Assembly (NCBI RefSeq): GCF_019039055.1
Contig: NZ_JAHOPB010000001.1
Coordinates: 3,446,001-3,510,000 of the forward strand
Length of the DNA: 64,000 nucleotides
Source of the DNA: Reyranella humidisoli
GTDB lineage: Bacteria; Pseudomonadota; Alphaproteobacteria; Reyranellales; Reyranellaceae
Direction: 5' to 3'
A model generated the notes under the pieces. That model was not told the origin of the DNA and searched no databases. It worked only from the letters and a program-made list of their open reading frames with translations. The translations under genes and the position numbers were made by a program. Shown here piece by piece: positions 8,702 to 17,404 of this stretch. Numbering within the stretch: the stretch's first letter is position 1; every line of letters starts with the position of its first letter.

Positions 8702-9814
8702 TCAGGATCGTCCGCGGCCAGTACGGCGCAGCAGGGCGCGCGGCAGGCCGAGTTCGACGAGGAAGCGGCGGGTCACGTCGGACAGACCGTAGGCAAGGGC
8801 CCGGACGCTCGAATTGCCGTGGATGACGATGCGGAAATTCACGTCGATCGTGTCCGTGTACCAGCTCTTGTAGCGGCCGAGCGTGCGCATGAAGTCGAAC
8901 CAGGTGCGCGACAGCGCATGGTGCTCGACGAGCGCGAACAGCAGCGCGGCACCGACCCGTTCGTTCCGGAACGAACGATCGCGCGCGGGCATGTAGTAAT
9001 AGGCCTTGCGGTCGTCGACGAAGCCAAAGTGCCCGGCCGCGATTCGCCCGTCGAGCAGGACCAGCGAGAGGTCCAGATGGGCGCGCATCCCCTCGCTGGC
9101 GATCAGCGCGTCGAAGAATTTCCCTTCCCTGTCCCGGCCGAGCGGGCTGCCAGGCCAGGTGCTGACATGAAGGGCGCGGAACGTGGGCCAGTGCGCGTCG
9201 AAGTCTTCGCATCCGATCCGGACGTCGAAGCCGCGGACCCGTAGCGCCGCGAGGCGGCTGCGTATCCGACGAAGGCGGCCGGCATCTTCCGTGGCGTGGC
9301 CGGGACGCAGGTCGCGCACCGCCACGGGCGTGAGGATGTGGGTACGAACGGTCCAGTCGTGATGCGCCTGAGCGGCGTTCACGAGTTGGAACGTGGTGGG
9401 ATCGCGACTGCAGAATTGCTGCAGGTCCAGTACGTCCCAGCGCTCGGCATGCGCGGCCAGGAAGTCCAGGATCTCGCCGACCGCGCGCCCCCTGTGGATG
9501 CCCCCCCGCACCAGGATGTTTTGGTAGTCGGCGAGGCCCGCGACGATGGTTTCCGCGACCTTCACCGCGACCCCGAACGACCGCGCGCGCCGGATGCACA
9601 GCGGGGCGATGGCCGCGATCGGACCATCGGGCGCCTCGCGGGCCACGACGATGAAGAGCTCGTCGCCCGGTCGGCAATGGCGGAAGAACAGGAAGCTCCA
9701 TTCCCAGCGGTAGAAGATCTCGGGGAACGCCATGCGATCCACCAGTTCGTTCCACGCCGGCCGCAGCCGCTCGAAGGCATCGACCGTGGTCACGAGTTCG
9801 AGGGCGAGCGCCAT
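8702..9814 (-). CDS. CelD/BcsL-like GNAT-family acyltransferase
   Basis: 370 residues from the ATG whose complement ends at 9814. The architecture fits the CelD/BcsL (cellulose-biosynthesis) acetyltransferase group: an N-terminal FERLRPAWNELVDR segment, an EWSFLFFRH stretch, and a second GNAT-like fold in the C-terminal half with LVLLDGRIAAGHFGFVDDRKAYYY and a final SWYTDTIDVNF segment. Such proteins are common in exopolysaccharide loci and are thought to acylate sugars or envelope components; biochemical proof is scarce. It is last in a three-gene minus-strand run with the methyltransferase and PIG-L genes, suggesting a joint role in decorating the glycan. Confidence 0.75.
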   Translation of the reverse strand: MALALELVTTVDAFERLRPAWNELVDRMAFPEIFYRWEWSFLFFRHCRPGDELFIVVAREAPDGPIAAIAPLCIRRARSFGVAVKVAETIVAGLADYQNILVRGGIHRGRAVGEILDFLAAHAERWDVLDLQQFCSRDPTTFQLVNAAQAHHDWTVRTHILTPVAVRDLRPGHATEDAGRLRRIRSRLAALRVRGFDVRIGCEDFDAHWPTFRALHVSTWPGSPLGRDREGKFFDALIASEGMRAHLDLSLVLLDGRIAAGHFGFVDDRKAYYYMPARDRSFRNERVGAALLFALVEHHALSRTWFDFMRTLGRYKSWYTDTIDVNFRIVIHGNSSVRALAYGLSDVTRRFLVELGLPRALLRRTGRGRS

Positions 9815-9816
9815 CG

Positions 9817-10617
9817 TCAGGCGCGCTCCGGCTTGCGCGACACGTAGTAGATCCAGGGATTGGGATCGTGTGCGAGGCGGGGATCGTCGCCGGGAACGAA
9901 TTCGCGGCTCTCGTTGCCGGCACAGACGATGTCGACCATGCCGAGGCGGTGCAGCTCGGCCACACCGACATCGGGCCGGACATAGTAGAGCGCCGAGGAC
10001 CGGAAGGAGTGCGTGCCGTCGTGGACCCGGCCGGCGGCCAGCGGCATGCGGTATTGCAGCAGGCCGTTCTTCGCCCAGAACACGCCCGACCATTTGAACG
10101 AGCGCAATGTCTCGCGCAGGCTTGCGTGCACGCGGAAGCGGAAGCGGTCGACGATGGCAGGAAGGTAGTTAGCGTTATGGCTCGAGAAGACCATCAGCCC
10201 GCCGGGCCGCAGGACGCGCCGCATCTCGGCAAGCGCCGTCCTGCGCCCGCGCGCGTCGAGATGGTCGATGCCGTTGTAACTGAAAAGCACGAAGTCGCAG
10301 CTCTCGTCCGCGACAAGCTCGAGCCGGCGCGCATCGGCAACGGCGAAGCGGAAGGCCGGGAACTCCGCCTTGCATCGCGCGATCATCGCGGCGGAATAGT
10401 CGACGCCGAGATAGGAGTGTGCGAGGCGCGCGAAATGCCGCGTGGTCCGGCCACCGCCGACGCCGATGTCGAGCATGTCCATCGACCCGAGCGACGGGCG
10501 CAGTTGTGCCAGCAAGGTCTCTTCCGGCTTCTGCAGCCCGTCGGGACGTGCATAGAGCGCCACGATGTCGGGCGACTCGTAGGTCGCGTGCGTGAGGTCC
10601 GAGGCGAAGCCGCTCAT
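9817..10617 (-). CDS. Class I SAM-dependent methyltransferase
   Basis: 266 residues; the ATG complement ends at 10617 and overlaps the preceding gene's stop by four bases. Motif I is LDIGVGGGRTTRHFA at about residues 49-63, followed by a VDYSAAMI acidic-loop strand, the ADARRL motif II region, and a LRPGGLMVFSSHN motif near residue 140. These define a Rossmann-fold methyltransferase of the UbiE/COQ5 type. Whether it methylates a sugar hydroxyl, an amino group or a lipid cannot be told. Its position between a deacetylase and an acyltransferase suggests a polysaccharide-modifying role. Confidence 0.85.
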   Translation of the reverse strand: MSGFASDLTHATYESPDIVALYARPDGLQKPEETLLAQLRPSLGSMDMLDIGVGGGRTTRHFARLAHSYLGVDYSAAMIARCKAEFPAFRFAVADARRLELVADESCDFVLFSYNGIDHLDARGRRTALAEMRRVLRPGGLMVFSSHNANYLPAIVDRFRFRVHASLRETLRSFKWSGVFWAKNGLLQYRMPLAAGRVHDGTHSFRSSALYYVRPDVGVAELHRLGMVDIVCAGNESREFVPGDDPRLAHDPNPWIYYVSRKPERA

Positions 10618-11657
10618 GTCCGACCCCACTCGGAATCCCAATCGGTGATCGTGCCCATGCGGCCGATCGTGCCGAGTTGTACCGGCAGCAGCCTGTCGAC
10701 GAGGCGGGCCGGCAGCCATCGGCGCAGCGCCAGCACGAAGCGGAGATAGGAACGATCGAAGTCGAAGGGTCGGCTACGCCGCTGGCGGCCGGTTCGCGCG
10801 ATCAGCCGGTCCGGATAGCTGCGGGTTGCCATGAGCGACGGCGCGTTCTGGCTCACGAAGGCCCCCAGCATGCGCTTCTTGTCGGCCAGTTCCGCCGGCA
10901 TCATCCGCAGCTTCAGGATCGGCCGGCCGTCGATGCCGTCGGGCGGGCCATTATAGGCGACCAGACCGAACAGCCAGCGGGCACAGAGCGCAAGGATGCG
11001 GTGCGGCGTGTTGAGCAAGGAGACGTAGGGGCTGTATTCCGGCGCCTCGAACACCGCGAACCGGTCGGCCGGTACGATCAGCAGATCGATCAGCGCGGCG
11101 ATCATGTCGTGATGGACATGACCGCCCTCGAAGGCCGGCATGATGATCACGGTCGGCTGGAACTCGTCGATGATGCCGCGCAGGGCCGTCGCGGCCGCGC
11201 GCAGCCTCGCGGGATCGCGGCTCTCCAGCGGTGGCATCAGATCGAGGAACCGGAGGTCGGCCACGCCGAGGCCGGCGATACTCCAGGCCGCACGCGCTTC
11301 GGCTTCGCGTCTTTCCGGCAAGGCCGGCGTTTCATCGCGGGCGAGATAGATCACGCGGGTGACGCCGCCCAGACCGCTGTTGCGAAGTCCAAGACCGCCG
11401 GCCGAGATCACACAGTCATCCTCGTGCGGCGCAAATATCAGCAGGCGGCCGGGCGTATCCCAGACCATCCAGCGCTCGATCGCCCGGAGGCGCACCAGGG
11501 CGAAAAGCGCGAACGCCAGAAGCAGCGTGTAGAAGAGCCCGAAGGGCAGAGCGATCCAGAACAGGCCCGGCAGGCATGTGGCCAGCCAGAACAACAGGGC
11601 GGCGGCAGCCAGCAGCGCCACGACGATCGACGGCCGGAAGTCGATGCGGAGCTTCAT
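10614..11657 (-). CDS. Membrane-anchored PIG-L (LmbE-like) deacetylase
   Basis: 347 residues. Two hydrophobic segments (about 11-27 and 32-55) anchor the N-terminus in the inner membrane. The catalytic domain then begins with FAPHEDD (His78, Asp80, Asp81), the zinc-binding motif of PIG-L/LmbE deacetylases, and the second metal-ligand segment EGGHVHHD appears near residue 180. PIG-L enzymes remove N-acetyl groups from GlcNAc-type substrates, so an N-deacetylase acting on a lipid-linked or nucleotide sugar is likely. The usual Glu after the DD pair is Cys here. First gene of the minus-strand cassette and divergent from the GT at 11741, with about 80 bp between them for two promoters. Confidence 0.85.
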   Translation of the reverse strand: MKLRIDFRPSIVVALLAAAALLFWLATCLPGLFWIALPFGLFYTLLLAFALFALVRLRAIERWMVWDTPGRLLIFAPHEDDCVISAGGLGLRNSGLGGVTRVIYLARDETPALPERREAEARAAWSIAGLGVADLRFLDLMPPLESRDPARLRAAATALRGIIDEFQPTVIIMPAFEGGHVHHDMIAALIDLLIVPADRFAVFEAPEYSPYVSLLNTPHRILALCARWLFGLVAYNGPPDGIDGRPILKLRMMPAELADKKRMLGAFVSQNAPSLMATRSYPDRLIARTGRQRRSRPFDFDRSYLRFVLALRRWLPARLVDRLLPVQLGTIGRMGTITDWDSEWGRT

Positions 11658-11740
11658 TCTATCGCGGAGCCCATTCCTGCAATACCTATGCTATCAATCG
11701 ACCCGATACATCAAGCCCTTGCCGAATCACTGGACACGCC

Positions 11741-12925
11741 TTGCGCCTTCTTCACGTCGTTCCGACCTATCTGCCGGCCACCAGATACGGCGGCCCGATC
11801 CGGTCGGTCCACGCGCTCTGCCGCGAACTGGCCGCCGCCGGACATGACGTGCAGGTCTTCACCACCAGCGTCGACGGTCCCGGCAACAGCGACGTGCCTC
11901 ACGGGGTGCCGGTCGATGTGGAAGGCGTGAAGGTCACCTATTTCCCGAGCCGCGTGCTGCGCCGCCTGTACTGGTCGCCGCCGATGGGGCGCGCGCTGTC
12001 GCAAGTGACGGCGGGCTATGACGCCGTGCATCTCCATTCGGTCTTCCTGTGGCCGATCCTCGCCGGTGCCCGCGCCGCGCGAGGTGCGGGCGTACCCTAC
12101 GTGATCTCGCCGCGTGGGATGCTCGTGCCCGAGTTGATCCGCCGCAAGAGCCGCTGGGTGAAGGAAGCGTGGATCCGTCTGATCGACCGGCCCAACCTCG
12201 AGCACTCGGCGGCCGTGCATGCGACGTCGGCGATCGAGGCGCAGCATATCGCGAGCTTCGGCTGGCGCCTGCCGCCGATCGCCATGATCCCGCACGGAGT
12301 CGACGATCCGCCACCGCCTTCGTCGAGGCCTTTGTCGCCCGACATCGTTGCGGCCCTCGCTGGCGGTCCGATGGTCCTCTCGTTCGGTCGCCTGAGTTGG
12401 GAGAAGGGCCTCGACCGCGTGATCGCCGCCCTCGTCGAGGCGCCGGCGGTGCGCGCGGTCATGGCTGGCGACGATGCCGACGGTCACGCCGCCTATCTCG
12501 CGTCGGAGGCCGCGCGCCACGGTGTCGCCGATCGCGTGACGATCATCGCGCGTCATGTCTCCGGCGCCGACAAGGAGGCTCTATTCGCGGGAGCGCGTCT
12601 CTTTGCAATGACCTCGCTGTCGGAGAATTTCGGCATCGCCGCTTTCGAGGCGATGCGCAGGGCCGTGCCGGTTCTCGCGACGCCGGACGTCGGCATGTCG
12701 GAGATCGTGCGCGCGACGCAGGCCGGCATGGTTGTCGAGGCGACGCCAGCCGCCATCGCGGCCGGCCTGCGGACGATGTTTGGGGATGCCGACCTGTGCC
12801 ATCGTCAGGGCGCGGCAGGGCAGCGCCACGTCATCGATCACTATGGGTGGCCGGCCGTTGCGCACCGCATGGTGGAGCTCTACCGGTCGATTGCGGACGC
12901 TGCCCGGCGGGGAGCGGCGGCGTGA
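11741..12925 (+). CDS. Glycosyltransferase family 4 protein
   Basis: 394 residues if the TTG at 11741 is the start. No ATG or GTG in this frame lies close by, and the homologous part of the protein starts immediately (LRLLHVVPTYLPATRYGGP). The glycine-rich GGPIRSV acceptor loop, the SFGRLSWEKGLDRVI strand and the donor motif ENFGIAAFEAMRRAVPV near residue 294 establish a GT4 enzyme. 'ISPRGMLVPELI' is typical of capsule GT4 members acting on lipid-linked oligosaccharides. The start codon is the uncertain point. The next gene overlaps its stop. Confidence 0.85.
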   Translation: MRLLHVVPTYLPATRYGGPIRSVHALCRELAAAGHDVQVFTTSVDGPGNSDVPHGVPVDVEGVKVTYFPSRVLRRLYWSPPMGRALSQVTAGYDAVHLHSVFLWPILAGARAARGAGVPYVISPRGMLVPELIRRKSRWVKEAWIRLIDRPNLEHSAAVHATSAIEAQHIASFGWRLPPIAMIPHGVDDPPPPSSRPLSPDIVAALAGGPMVLSFGRLSWEKGLDRVIAALVEAPAVRAVMAGDDADGHAAYLASEAARHGVADRVTIIARHVSGADKEALFAGARLFAMTSLSENFGIAAFEAMRRAVPVLATPDVGMSEIVRATQAGMVVEATPAAIAAGLRTMFGDADLCHRQGAAGQRHVIDHYGWPAVAHRMVELYRSIADAARRGAAA

Positions 12926-14067
12926 TGCAACTGCTGGAACAGAGTCCCTTCGATCCGGCGAAGGAGCAGCGAATCGTCATCATCGCCGACTGGCTGCCGC
13001 CCGATTTCGGTGCGGTCGGTCAGTACATGTTGATGCGGGCGCAGGCGTTGGCGGAGCAGGGGCACGACGTGACACTCGTCGGTCTCTCGAGCGCGCGGGG
13101 CTCGACGATCCGGCAACTTCGGGGCAAGGGACAACTGACGGAGATCCGCCTGAATGCGCGTCCGGTCCCGCGTGGCTCGCTCGTCGGACGCATGCTGTGG
13201 ACGATCGCGACCAACCTCCGCCTCATCCTGGCGGCGTTCGGACCGCTGCGCGCGGCCGACGGAATCCTGTTCACGGGGTCGCCGCCCTTCCTGATTCATC
13301 TTCTGGCACCGCTGAAACCGCTCTGGCGCGGGAAGCTCGTCTACAGGATCACGGATTTCCATCCCGAGTGCCTCATCGCCGCGCGCGACAGGCCCTCCCG
13401 AGCCCTGGGCTTTCTCCTTGGACTGACGAATTTCTGGCGCCGGAAGGTCGACGGGTTCGAGGTGCTCGGGGAGGACCAACGCCGTCGCCTCACCCAGACC
13501 GGTATTCCGGCCGACCGCATCGCACTGGTCCGGGATGGGTCGCCCGTCTCGTTCGCGGGCGACACGCAAGTCGAGCCGCTGCCAGCAGAACTGGCCGGCA
13601 AGTGCGTGCTGCTCTACTCGGGCAACTATGGCGTCGCTCATGAGGTCGAGACAGTGGCGCGGGGCTACGAGCTTCATCACAAGTCCGGAAGCGGCCGGGT
13701 CCACCTGTGGCTTAGTGCCACAGGGGCAGGGGCGGAAGATCTCGCCGCCCGGTTCGCTGCCGCCGGCCTTCCGTTCCATCGATCCTCGCCGGTCCCCCTA
13801 GAGCGATTGTCGGGCCTGCTCCGCGCACCGGTCGCTCACCTCGTCACCCTGCGGGATGCTTTCGTGGGCTATGTGATGCCGTCCAAAATTTACGCATGCA
13901 TCGAATCGGGCAAACCAGTTCTTTTCGTGGGGAGTGCCGCGTCAGACGTCGATTTGCTCGCGGCGCCTGCGCCCGCAGGTTACTGGCGGGTGCCGTGCGG
14001 CGACGCCGACGGATTTGCGGCGGCGCTGGAGGAAATGGCCGATAGATGCCGGGCCGGCACGTCCTGA
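12925..14067 (+). CDS. Glycosyltransferase family 4-like protein (WbuB-like)
   Basis: 380 residues from the ATG at 12925, one base shared with the previous stop; a GTG one codon upstream is also in frame. The N-terminus IIADWLPPDFGAVGQYMLMRA and the ITDFHPECLIA segment match the WbuB/WcaI-like GT4 subgroup. The donor side (VMPSKIYACIESGKPVLFV, about residues 315-333) has the PSK-type variant of the GT4 motif. No membrane anchor is seen. It is last in a two-gene GT unit, followed by about 270 bp before the secreted repeat protein. Confidence 0.85.
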   Translation: MQLLEQSPFDPAKEQRIVIIADWLPPDFGAVGQYMLMRAQALAEQGHDVTLVGLSSARGSTIRQLRGKGQLTEIRLNARPVPRGSLVGRMLWTIATNLRLILAAFGPLRAADGILFTGSPPFLIHLLAPLKPLWRGKLVYRITDFHPECLIAARDRPSRALGFLLGLTNFWRRKVDGFEVLGEDQRRRLTQTGIPADRIALVRDGSPVSFAGDTQVEPLPAELAGKCVLLYSGNYGVAHEVETVARGYELHHKSGSGRVHLWLSATGAGAEDLAARFAAAGLPFHRSSPVPLERLSGLLRAPVAHLVTLRDAFVGYVMPSKIYACIESGKPVLFVGSAASDVDLLAAPAPAGYWRVPCGDADGFAAALEEMADRCRAGTS

Positions 14068-14341
14068 CCTTGCCGATATAGTGCAATTTATGCCCTCAAA
14101 TCGCCTCAAGCGTCGGCGAACAATTGCATCGGGAAGGGCGGTTGATGCCCGTGTCCTGCGCTTCTGGGCCTTCACGTGTCGGTGTAGCGGAGGAGCGGGA
14201 CTTGGCTTTCTGCACGCGATTCGCTATTTTGTTTACCGACTTGGATGGGACCGAACCGTGTTTCTCGGGGAGGGCCAAGTGGGTGGTGCTTCCAAAAATT
14301 GATCGTGTTGCCGTCTCGGGCTCATGATCGGGTTGGGTCAA

Positions 14342-15181
14342 ATGTTCAAAATTGCACTTCGGACGCAGGGTTTAGCGGCAGTGTCGGTCCTACTGTGGAC
14401 CGCGGGCGCCGTTGCGCAGGTGGGTCCTGAAGTGGCCCAGGCGCCGCCGGGACCCTCCCAGTCGAGTGGTGGTCCGAGCCAGGGTACGGGCCCTGTGCAG
14501 GGTGCCGGTCCAATGCAGGGCGCGGGTCCAGCTGGCCCTAACGGCGGCGTGCCGGGCGGCCCCGCAAGCGATCCACAGCAGGCTCAACAAGGCCCACAGC
14601 AGGGTGGCGGTCCCCTCCAGAATGCCGGTCCGCTGCAGGGCGCGGGCCCACTCCAGAGTGCTGGCCCGCTCCAGAGCGCCGGTCCGCTGCAGAGCGCCGG
14701 GCCACTCCAGAGCGCGGGGCCGTTGCAGACCAATGGCCCGCTTCAGAACGCAGGGCCTTTGCAGCCGGCCGCTCCGCTTCAGAGCACCGCGCCGGACAGT
14801 GGTCCGCCGGGCGGGCTGGAAAGCCTGACCAATACGGGTTCGCCCCTCATTCCGCCGCCGGACAACAATCCGGTGAATTTCGGAGGGTTGCCTTACGGTC
14901 CGACGGGGGGGCCGACGATGCAGCAGCTCATCGCGCAGATGCTGGCGGGGCCTGACGGAACGTCGGCGCCGACGCTCGTCTCCCTGATCAATAGCCTTTC
15001 CCCGCCCGGCTCGCCTCCGGGATCGCCGCCAGGACAGCCTCCGGGACAGCCCCCGGGGTCGCCGCCGATCTTCACGCCGATCAACAATCCGCAGCCGCCC
15101 GGCCCACCGATCGTGGTGCCATCTGGGTCTCTTCCTCCGATCTATGACACGCCGCCGTCGCAGCAGCAGAGCCCGAGTTAG
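14342..15181 (+). CDS. Secreted GPLQxA-repeat, Pro/Gln-rich protein of unknown function
   Basis: 279 residues from the ATG at 14342; an in-frame ATG at 14324 would add six residues. The later start gives a clean signal peptide (MFKIALRTQGLAAVS..., cleavage after AVA). The mature protein is low complexity: three degenerate hexapeptides (GPSQGT, GPVQGA, GPMQGA), ten consecutive GPLQ-type hexapeptides, a short ordered-looking stretch (TMQQLIAQMLAGPDG, about 195-210), then PPGS/PPGQ repeats and a Pro-rich tail. No Cys, no membrane anchor and no known domain is visible. It stands directly before a beta-barrel, an export lipoprotein and the Wzc kinase, so a periplasmic or surface role in polysaccharide export or matrix binding is plausible. 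I do not recognise the family. Confidence 0.75.
   Translation: MFKIALRTQGLAAVSVLLWTAGAVAQVGPEVAQAPPGPSQSSGGPSQGTGPVQGAGPMQGAGPAGPNGGVPGGPASDPQQAQQGPQQGGGPLQNAGPLQGAGPLQSAGPLQSAGPLQSAGPLQSAGPLQTNGPLQNAGPLQPAAPLQSTAPDSGPPGGLESLTNTGSPLIPPPDNNPVNFGGLPYGPTGGPTMQQLIAQMLAGPDGTSAPTLVSLINSLSPPGSPPGSPPGQPPGQPPGSPPIFTPINNPQPPGPPIVVPSGSLPPIYDTPPSQQQSPS
14609..14788 (+). repeat. Ten tandem 18-bp units encoding GPLQxA
   Basis: Ten in-register 18-base units each encode one hexapeptide: GPLQNA, GPLQGA, GPLQSA four times, GPLQTN, GPLQNA, GPLQPA and APLQST. Codons vary between units (ggt/ggc/ggg, ctc/ctg/ttg/ctt), so the peptide is conserved more than the DNA, which suggests selection on the protein. Three degenerate units at 14471-14524 belong to the same series. 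Confidence 0.95.
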
Positions 15182-15254
15182 TGCGCCAAAGCGTCTGCGT
15201 GGAAGCTTCTTCCAGCCGACACTAGGACCACTGCCGGGATGGCCGTCGGAACCC

Positions 15255-16598
15255 ATGTCTATTAGTGCGAATCGATCGCAGCTGACCTGGTCGCCTGTTC
15301 TTGGCTGGGTGTTGCTCGCCTGTGCGACGTCGGCGGCGCAGGCCCAGACCGAGACGTCGTCTCCGGCTGCCCAGATTCTGCTCGAGCAGGTTCCGGTAAT
15401 CGATATCCCCGACGTTCCGGTTTCCGTTACGGGCGCCGTGAATGCCCCTGGCGAGGTCGGGATCGCGGTGGGCGCCTTCACGCTCTATCCGTCCATCGAG
15501 GTGCAGGCCGGGTTCGACAGCAATGTCTTCGCGACGTCGGCGCCAACGGTCGGCTCTCCCTACACCCTGATCCGGCCGGTGGTGGAGTTGAAGTCCGACT
15601 GGCTCAATCATTCGATCCGGGTCGTGGCCGGAGCGGGTTTCGGCATTTATACCAATGCCAGCACGCAGAATTACTGGAACGGCAACCTCCAGATCGACGG
15701 CCGCCTCGATATCCAGCAGGATTTCTACGCCACCGGCATGGTCGCTGTGCGGCGCCAGACCGAGGCGCTCGGCACGCCGAATGCGCTGGTGGCGAGTTCG
15801 CCCACCGTGGTCGATTCGATTCCAGTCGAGGTTGGCCTGTATCAGCGTTTCAACCGCTTTTTCTATGATTTCAGGGCTTCGGCGACCCGATACAACTACA
15901 TCGACAACAGCATCGTGAGCGCCGGAGGACTGCCTGCGGCCAGCCGCAACCGCTTCGAGTATGACGAGCGTGTGCGCCTGGGTTACGAGGTCATGGACGG
16001 GATCGACGTCTGGGTGGCTCCCGGCCTCAACCAGCGTATCTACGACCAGTACGTCAATGCCTTCGGCCAGCAGCGCGATTCGACCGGCTGGAACGTCAAT
16101 CTGGGGGCCACCGTCAAGTTGACGACGAAGAGCATCCTCGAAGGCTTCATTGGCTACTCCACGCAGACCTACATAGCCGACGGCACGACCACTCCGGCCT
16201 TCACATTCGGCCTTTCGGGAAGCTGGAACGGCTACGAGCCCCTGACGATCCGCCCGGCCTTGATCCGGACGATCAACGAATCGGCCTACAGCAACTATAC
16301 GAACTACGTTTCGACCGCCATCGGCGTCGATTTCACCTACGATATCCACGACGCTTGGCAGATGGTCGGCGGCACTGGCATCAATATTGCTGATTTCACA
16401 CCGGCGCCCGGGTCGGGTGCGGGACCCCGCACGGATTACTACTGGCGCGCGTCACTGGGTTTGCTGTATGCACTGCGACCGCAGATACAACTCGGCCCGC
16501 TTTACGAACATACGACCGGCTGGTCGACCGACGTGGCATCCGGCGGCCCGTCGTACACCCGGGAAGTGCTCTCTCTTAGGCTTGTTGCAAAACGGTGA
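15255..16598 (+). CDS. Outer-membrane beta-barrel protein of a polysaccharide export locus
   Basis: 447 residues from the ATG at 15255, which gives a signal peptide ending in AQA (about residue 31). After a short linker the protein is an array of alternating amphipathic strands (FTLYPSIEVQAGFDSNVFA, YDFRASATRYNY, VWVAPGLNQRIYD) ending in a C-terminal strand with terminal Lys-Arg. This matches the putative beta-barrel porin 2 group found with exopolysaccharide genes (established association by family context). A role as outer-membrane conduit or partner for the export lipoprotein encoded 4 bp downstream is inferred. The pore and its cargo are not demonstrated. Confidence 0.8.
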   Translation: MSISANRSQLTWSPVLGWVLLACATSAAQAQTETSSPAAQILLEQVPVIDIPDVPVSVTGAVNAPGEVGIAVGAFTLYPSIEVQAGFDSNVFATSAPTVGSPYTLIRPVVELKSDWLNHSIRVVAGAGFGIYTNASTQNYWNGNLQIDGRLDIQQDFYATGMVAVRRQTEALGTPNALVASSPTVVDSIPVEVGLYQRFNRFFYDFRASATRYNYIDNSIVSAGGLPAASRNRFEYDERVRLGYEVMDGIDVWVAPGLNQRIYDQYVNAFGQQRDSTGWNVNLGATVKLTTKSILEGFIGYSTQTYIADGTTTPAFTFGLSGSWNGYEPLTIRPALIRTINESAYSNYTNYVSTAIGVDFTYDIHDAWQMVGGTGINIADFTPAPGSGAGPRTDYYWRASLGLLYALRPQIQLGPLYEHTTGWSTDVASGGPSYTREVLSLRLVAKR

Positions 16599-16602
16599 TC
16601 TG

Positions 16603-17208
16603 GTGAACTTGCGTCCTTTCCTCTCCCGTTGCCTCGGGCCGCTTCTGGTGGCGATCGCGCTGACCGTCGGTGCCTGCGATCCGCAGCCGCCCGCTTCGAC
16701 GATGACTATCCAGCAGCCGTCCCAGGGCACCCAGAACCTGAGGCTTGGCGAGTATCGCGTCGCGCCGGGCGACCGGCTGCGGGTCGTGGTCCTGTCCGAC
16801 ACCGAATTGTCGGGCGAGTACGAAGTCGACTCGACGGGCATGATCTCGCCGCGCATGGCTGGCCGGGTCGTCGTGCTGGGCATGTCGATGCCGGAGATCG
16901 AGGCGATGCTGGCCGACCGTTATCGTTCGGGGGGCTATCTGCGCAATCCGCGCATCAGCGTCGATCTCGTTTCGCGCCGCCCGTTCTACATCGTGGGCGA
17001 GATTGGCCGGCCGGGTTCGTTCCCCTACGTTTCGGGGATCAACGTCCTGCAGGCGATTGCGATTGCCGGCGGATACACGCGTCGCGCGTCCAAGACGCGT
17101 ATCACTATTCAGCGCTTCAATGCGCAGCAGGGGCAGGAAGAGACGGTAACGGAGGATTCACCGGTGGGGCCGGGCGACATCATCCGCGTGCCGGAGCGTT
17201 GGTTCTAG
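16603..17208 (+). CDS. Polysaccharide export lipoprotein, short Wza-like (Poly_export/SLBB)
   Basis: 201 residues from the GTG at 16603. Residues 1-25 form a lipoprotein signal with lipobox VGAC (Cys25). Next comes the polysaccharide-export domain (LGEYRVAPGDRLRVVV, about 45-130), then one SLBB-type ligand domain (YIVGEIGRPGSFPYVSGINVLQAIAIAGG, about 130-165). It ends without the C-terminal amphipathic helix that crosses the outer membrane in E. coli Wza. Such short export lipoproteins usually need a separate barrel, which is exactly what the preceding gene encodes. Likely works with the Wzc protein encoded next. A second, longer export lipoprotein is encoded at 37369. Confidence 0.9.
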   Translation: MNLRPFLSRCLGPLLVAIALTVGACDPQPPASTMTIQQPSQGTQNLRLGEYRVAPGDRLRVVVLSDTELSGEYEVDSTGMISPRMAGRVVVLGMSMPEIEAMLADRYRSGGYLRNPRISVDLVSRRPFYIVGEIGRPGSFPYVSGINVLQAIAIAGGYTRRASKTRITIQRFNAQQGQEETVTEDSPVGPGDIIRVPERWF

Positions 17209-17251
17209 CTCTAAGGTCTGAGTAAGGCGTTCTGACGTAAGAGTTCTTGGG

Positions 17252-17276
17252 GATGGGCGATGTGGGATCGCCCATC
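17252..17276 (+). promoter_or_regulatory. Hairpin in the leader of the Wzc-like gene
   Basis: A perfect 9-bp inverted repeat, GATGGGCGA (17252-17260) and TCGCCCATC (17268-17276), with a 7-base loop. It lies in the 196-bp gap between the export lipoprotein gene and the kinase gene. No T-run follows, so it is not an obvious terminator; it may stabilise mRNA or modulate expression between the two genes. Confidence 0.35.
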
Positions 17277-17404
17277 GGGTGGGGTGACGTGCCGCGGCAG
17301 GTCCGGTAGCGGGCTGGCTTGGTGCGAAACTCGAATGGGTGTCGTCGCGAGTTATCTTTTTCGCGGAGTGTTGTGGGATGGGATCGTTACCGAGGGCGGA
17401 CCAC

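Noticed and set aside
11688..11741. ATG at 11688 as start of the GT4 gene
   Set aside because: It is in a different frame from the GT4 protein; the in-frame TTG at 11741 is used instead.
14609..14788. Possible CRISPR-like or mobile direct repeats
   Set aside because: The units are contiguous 18-bp codon-register repeats inside a gene, with no spacers and with synonymous variation.
14390..15481. 363-residue Arg-rich open frame opposite the repeat protein and the start of the barrel gene
   Set aside because: It is the reverse reading of the repeat region; the plus-strand reading has a signal peptide and conserved hexapeptides, this one has neither.
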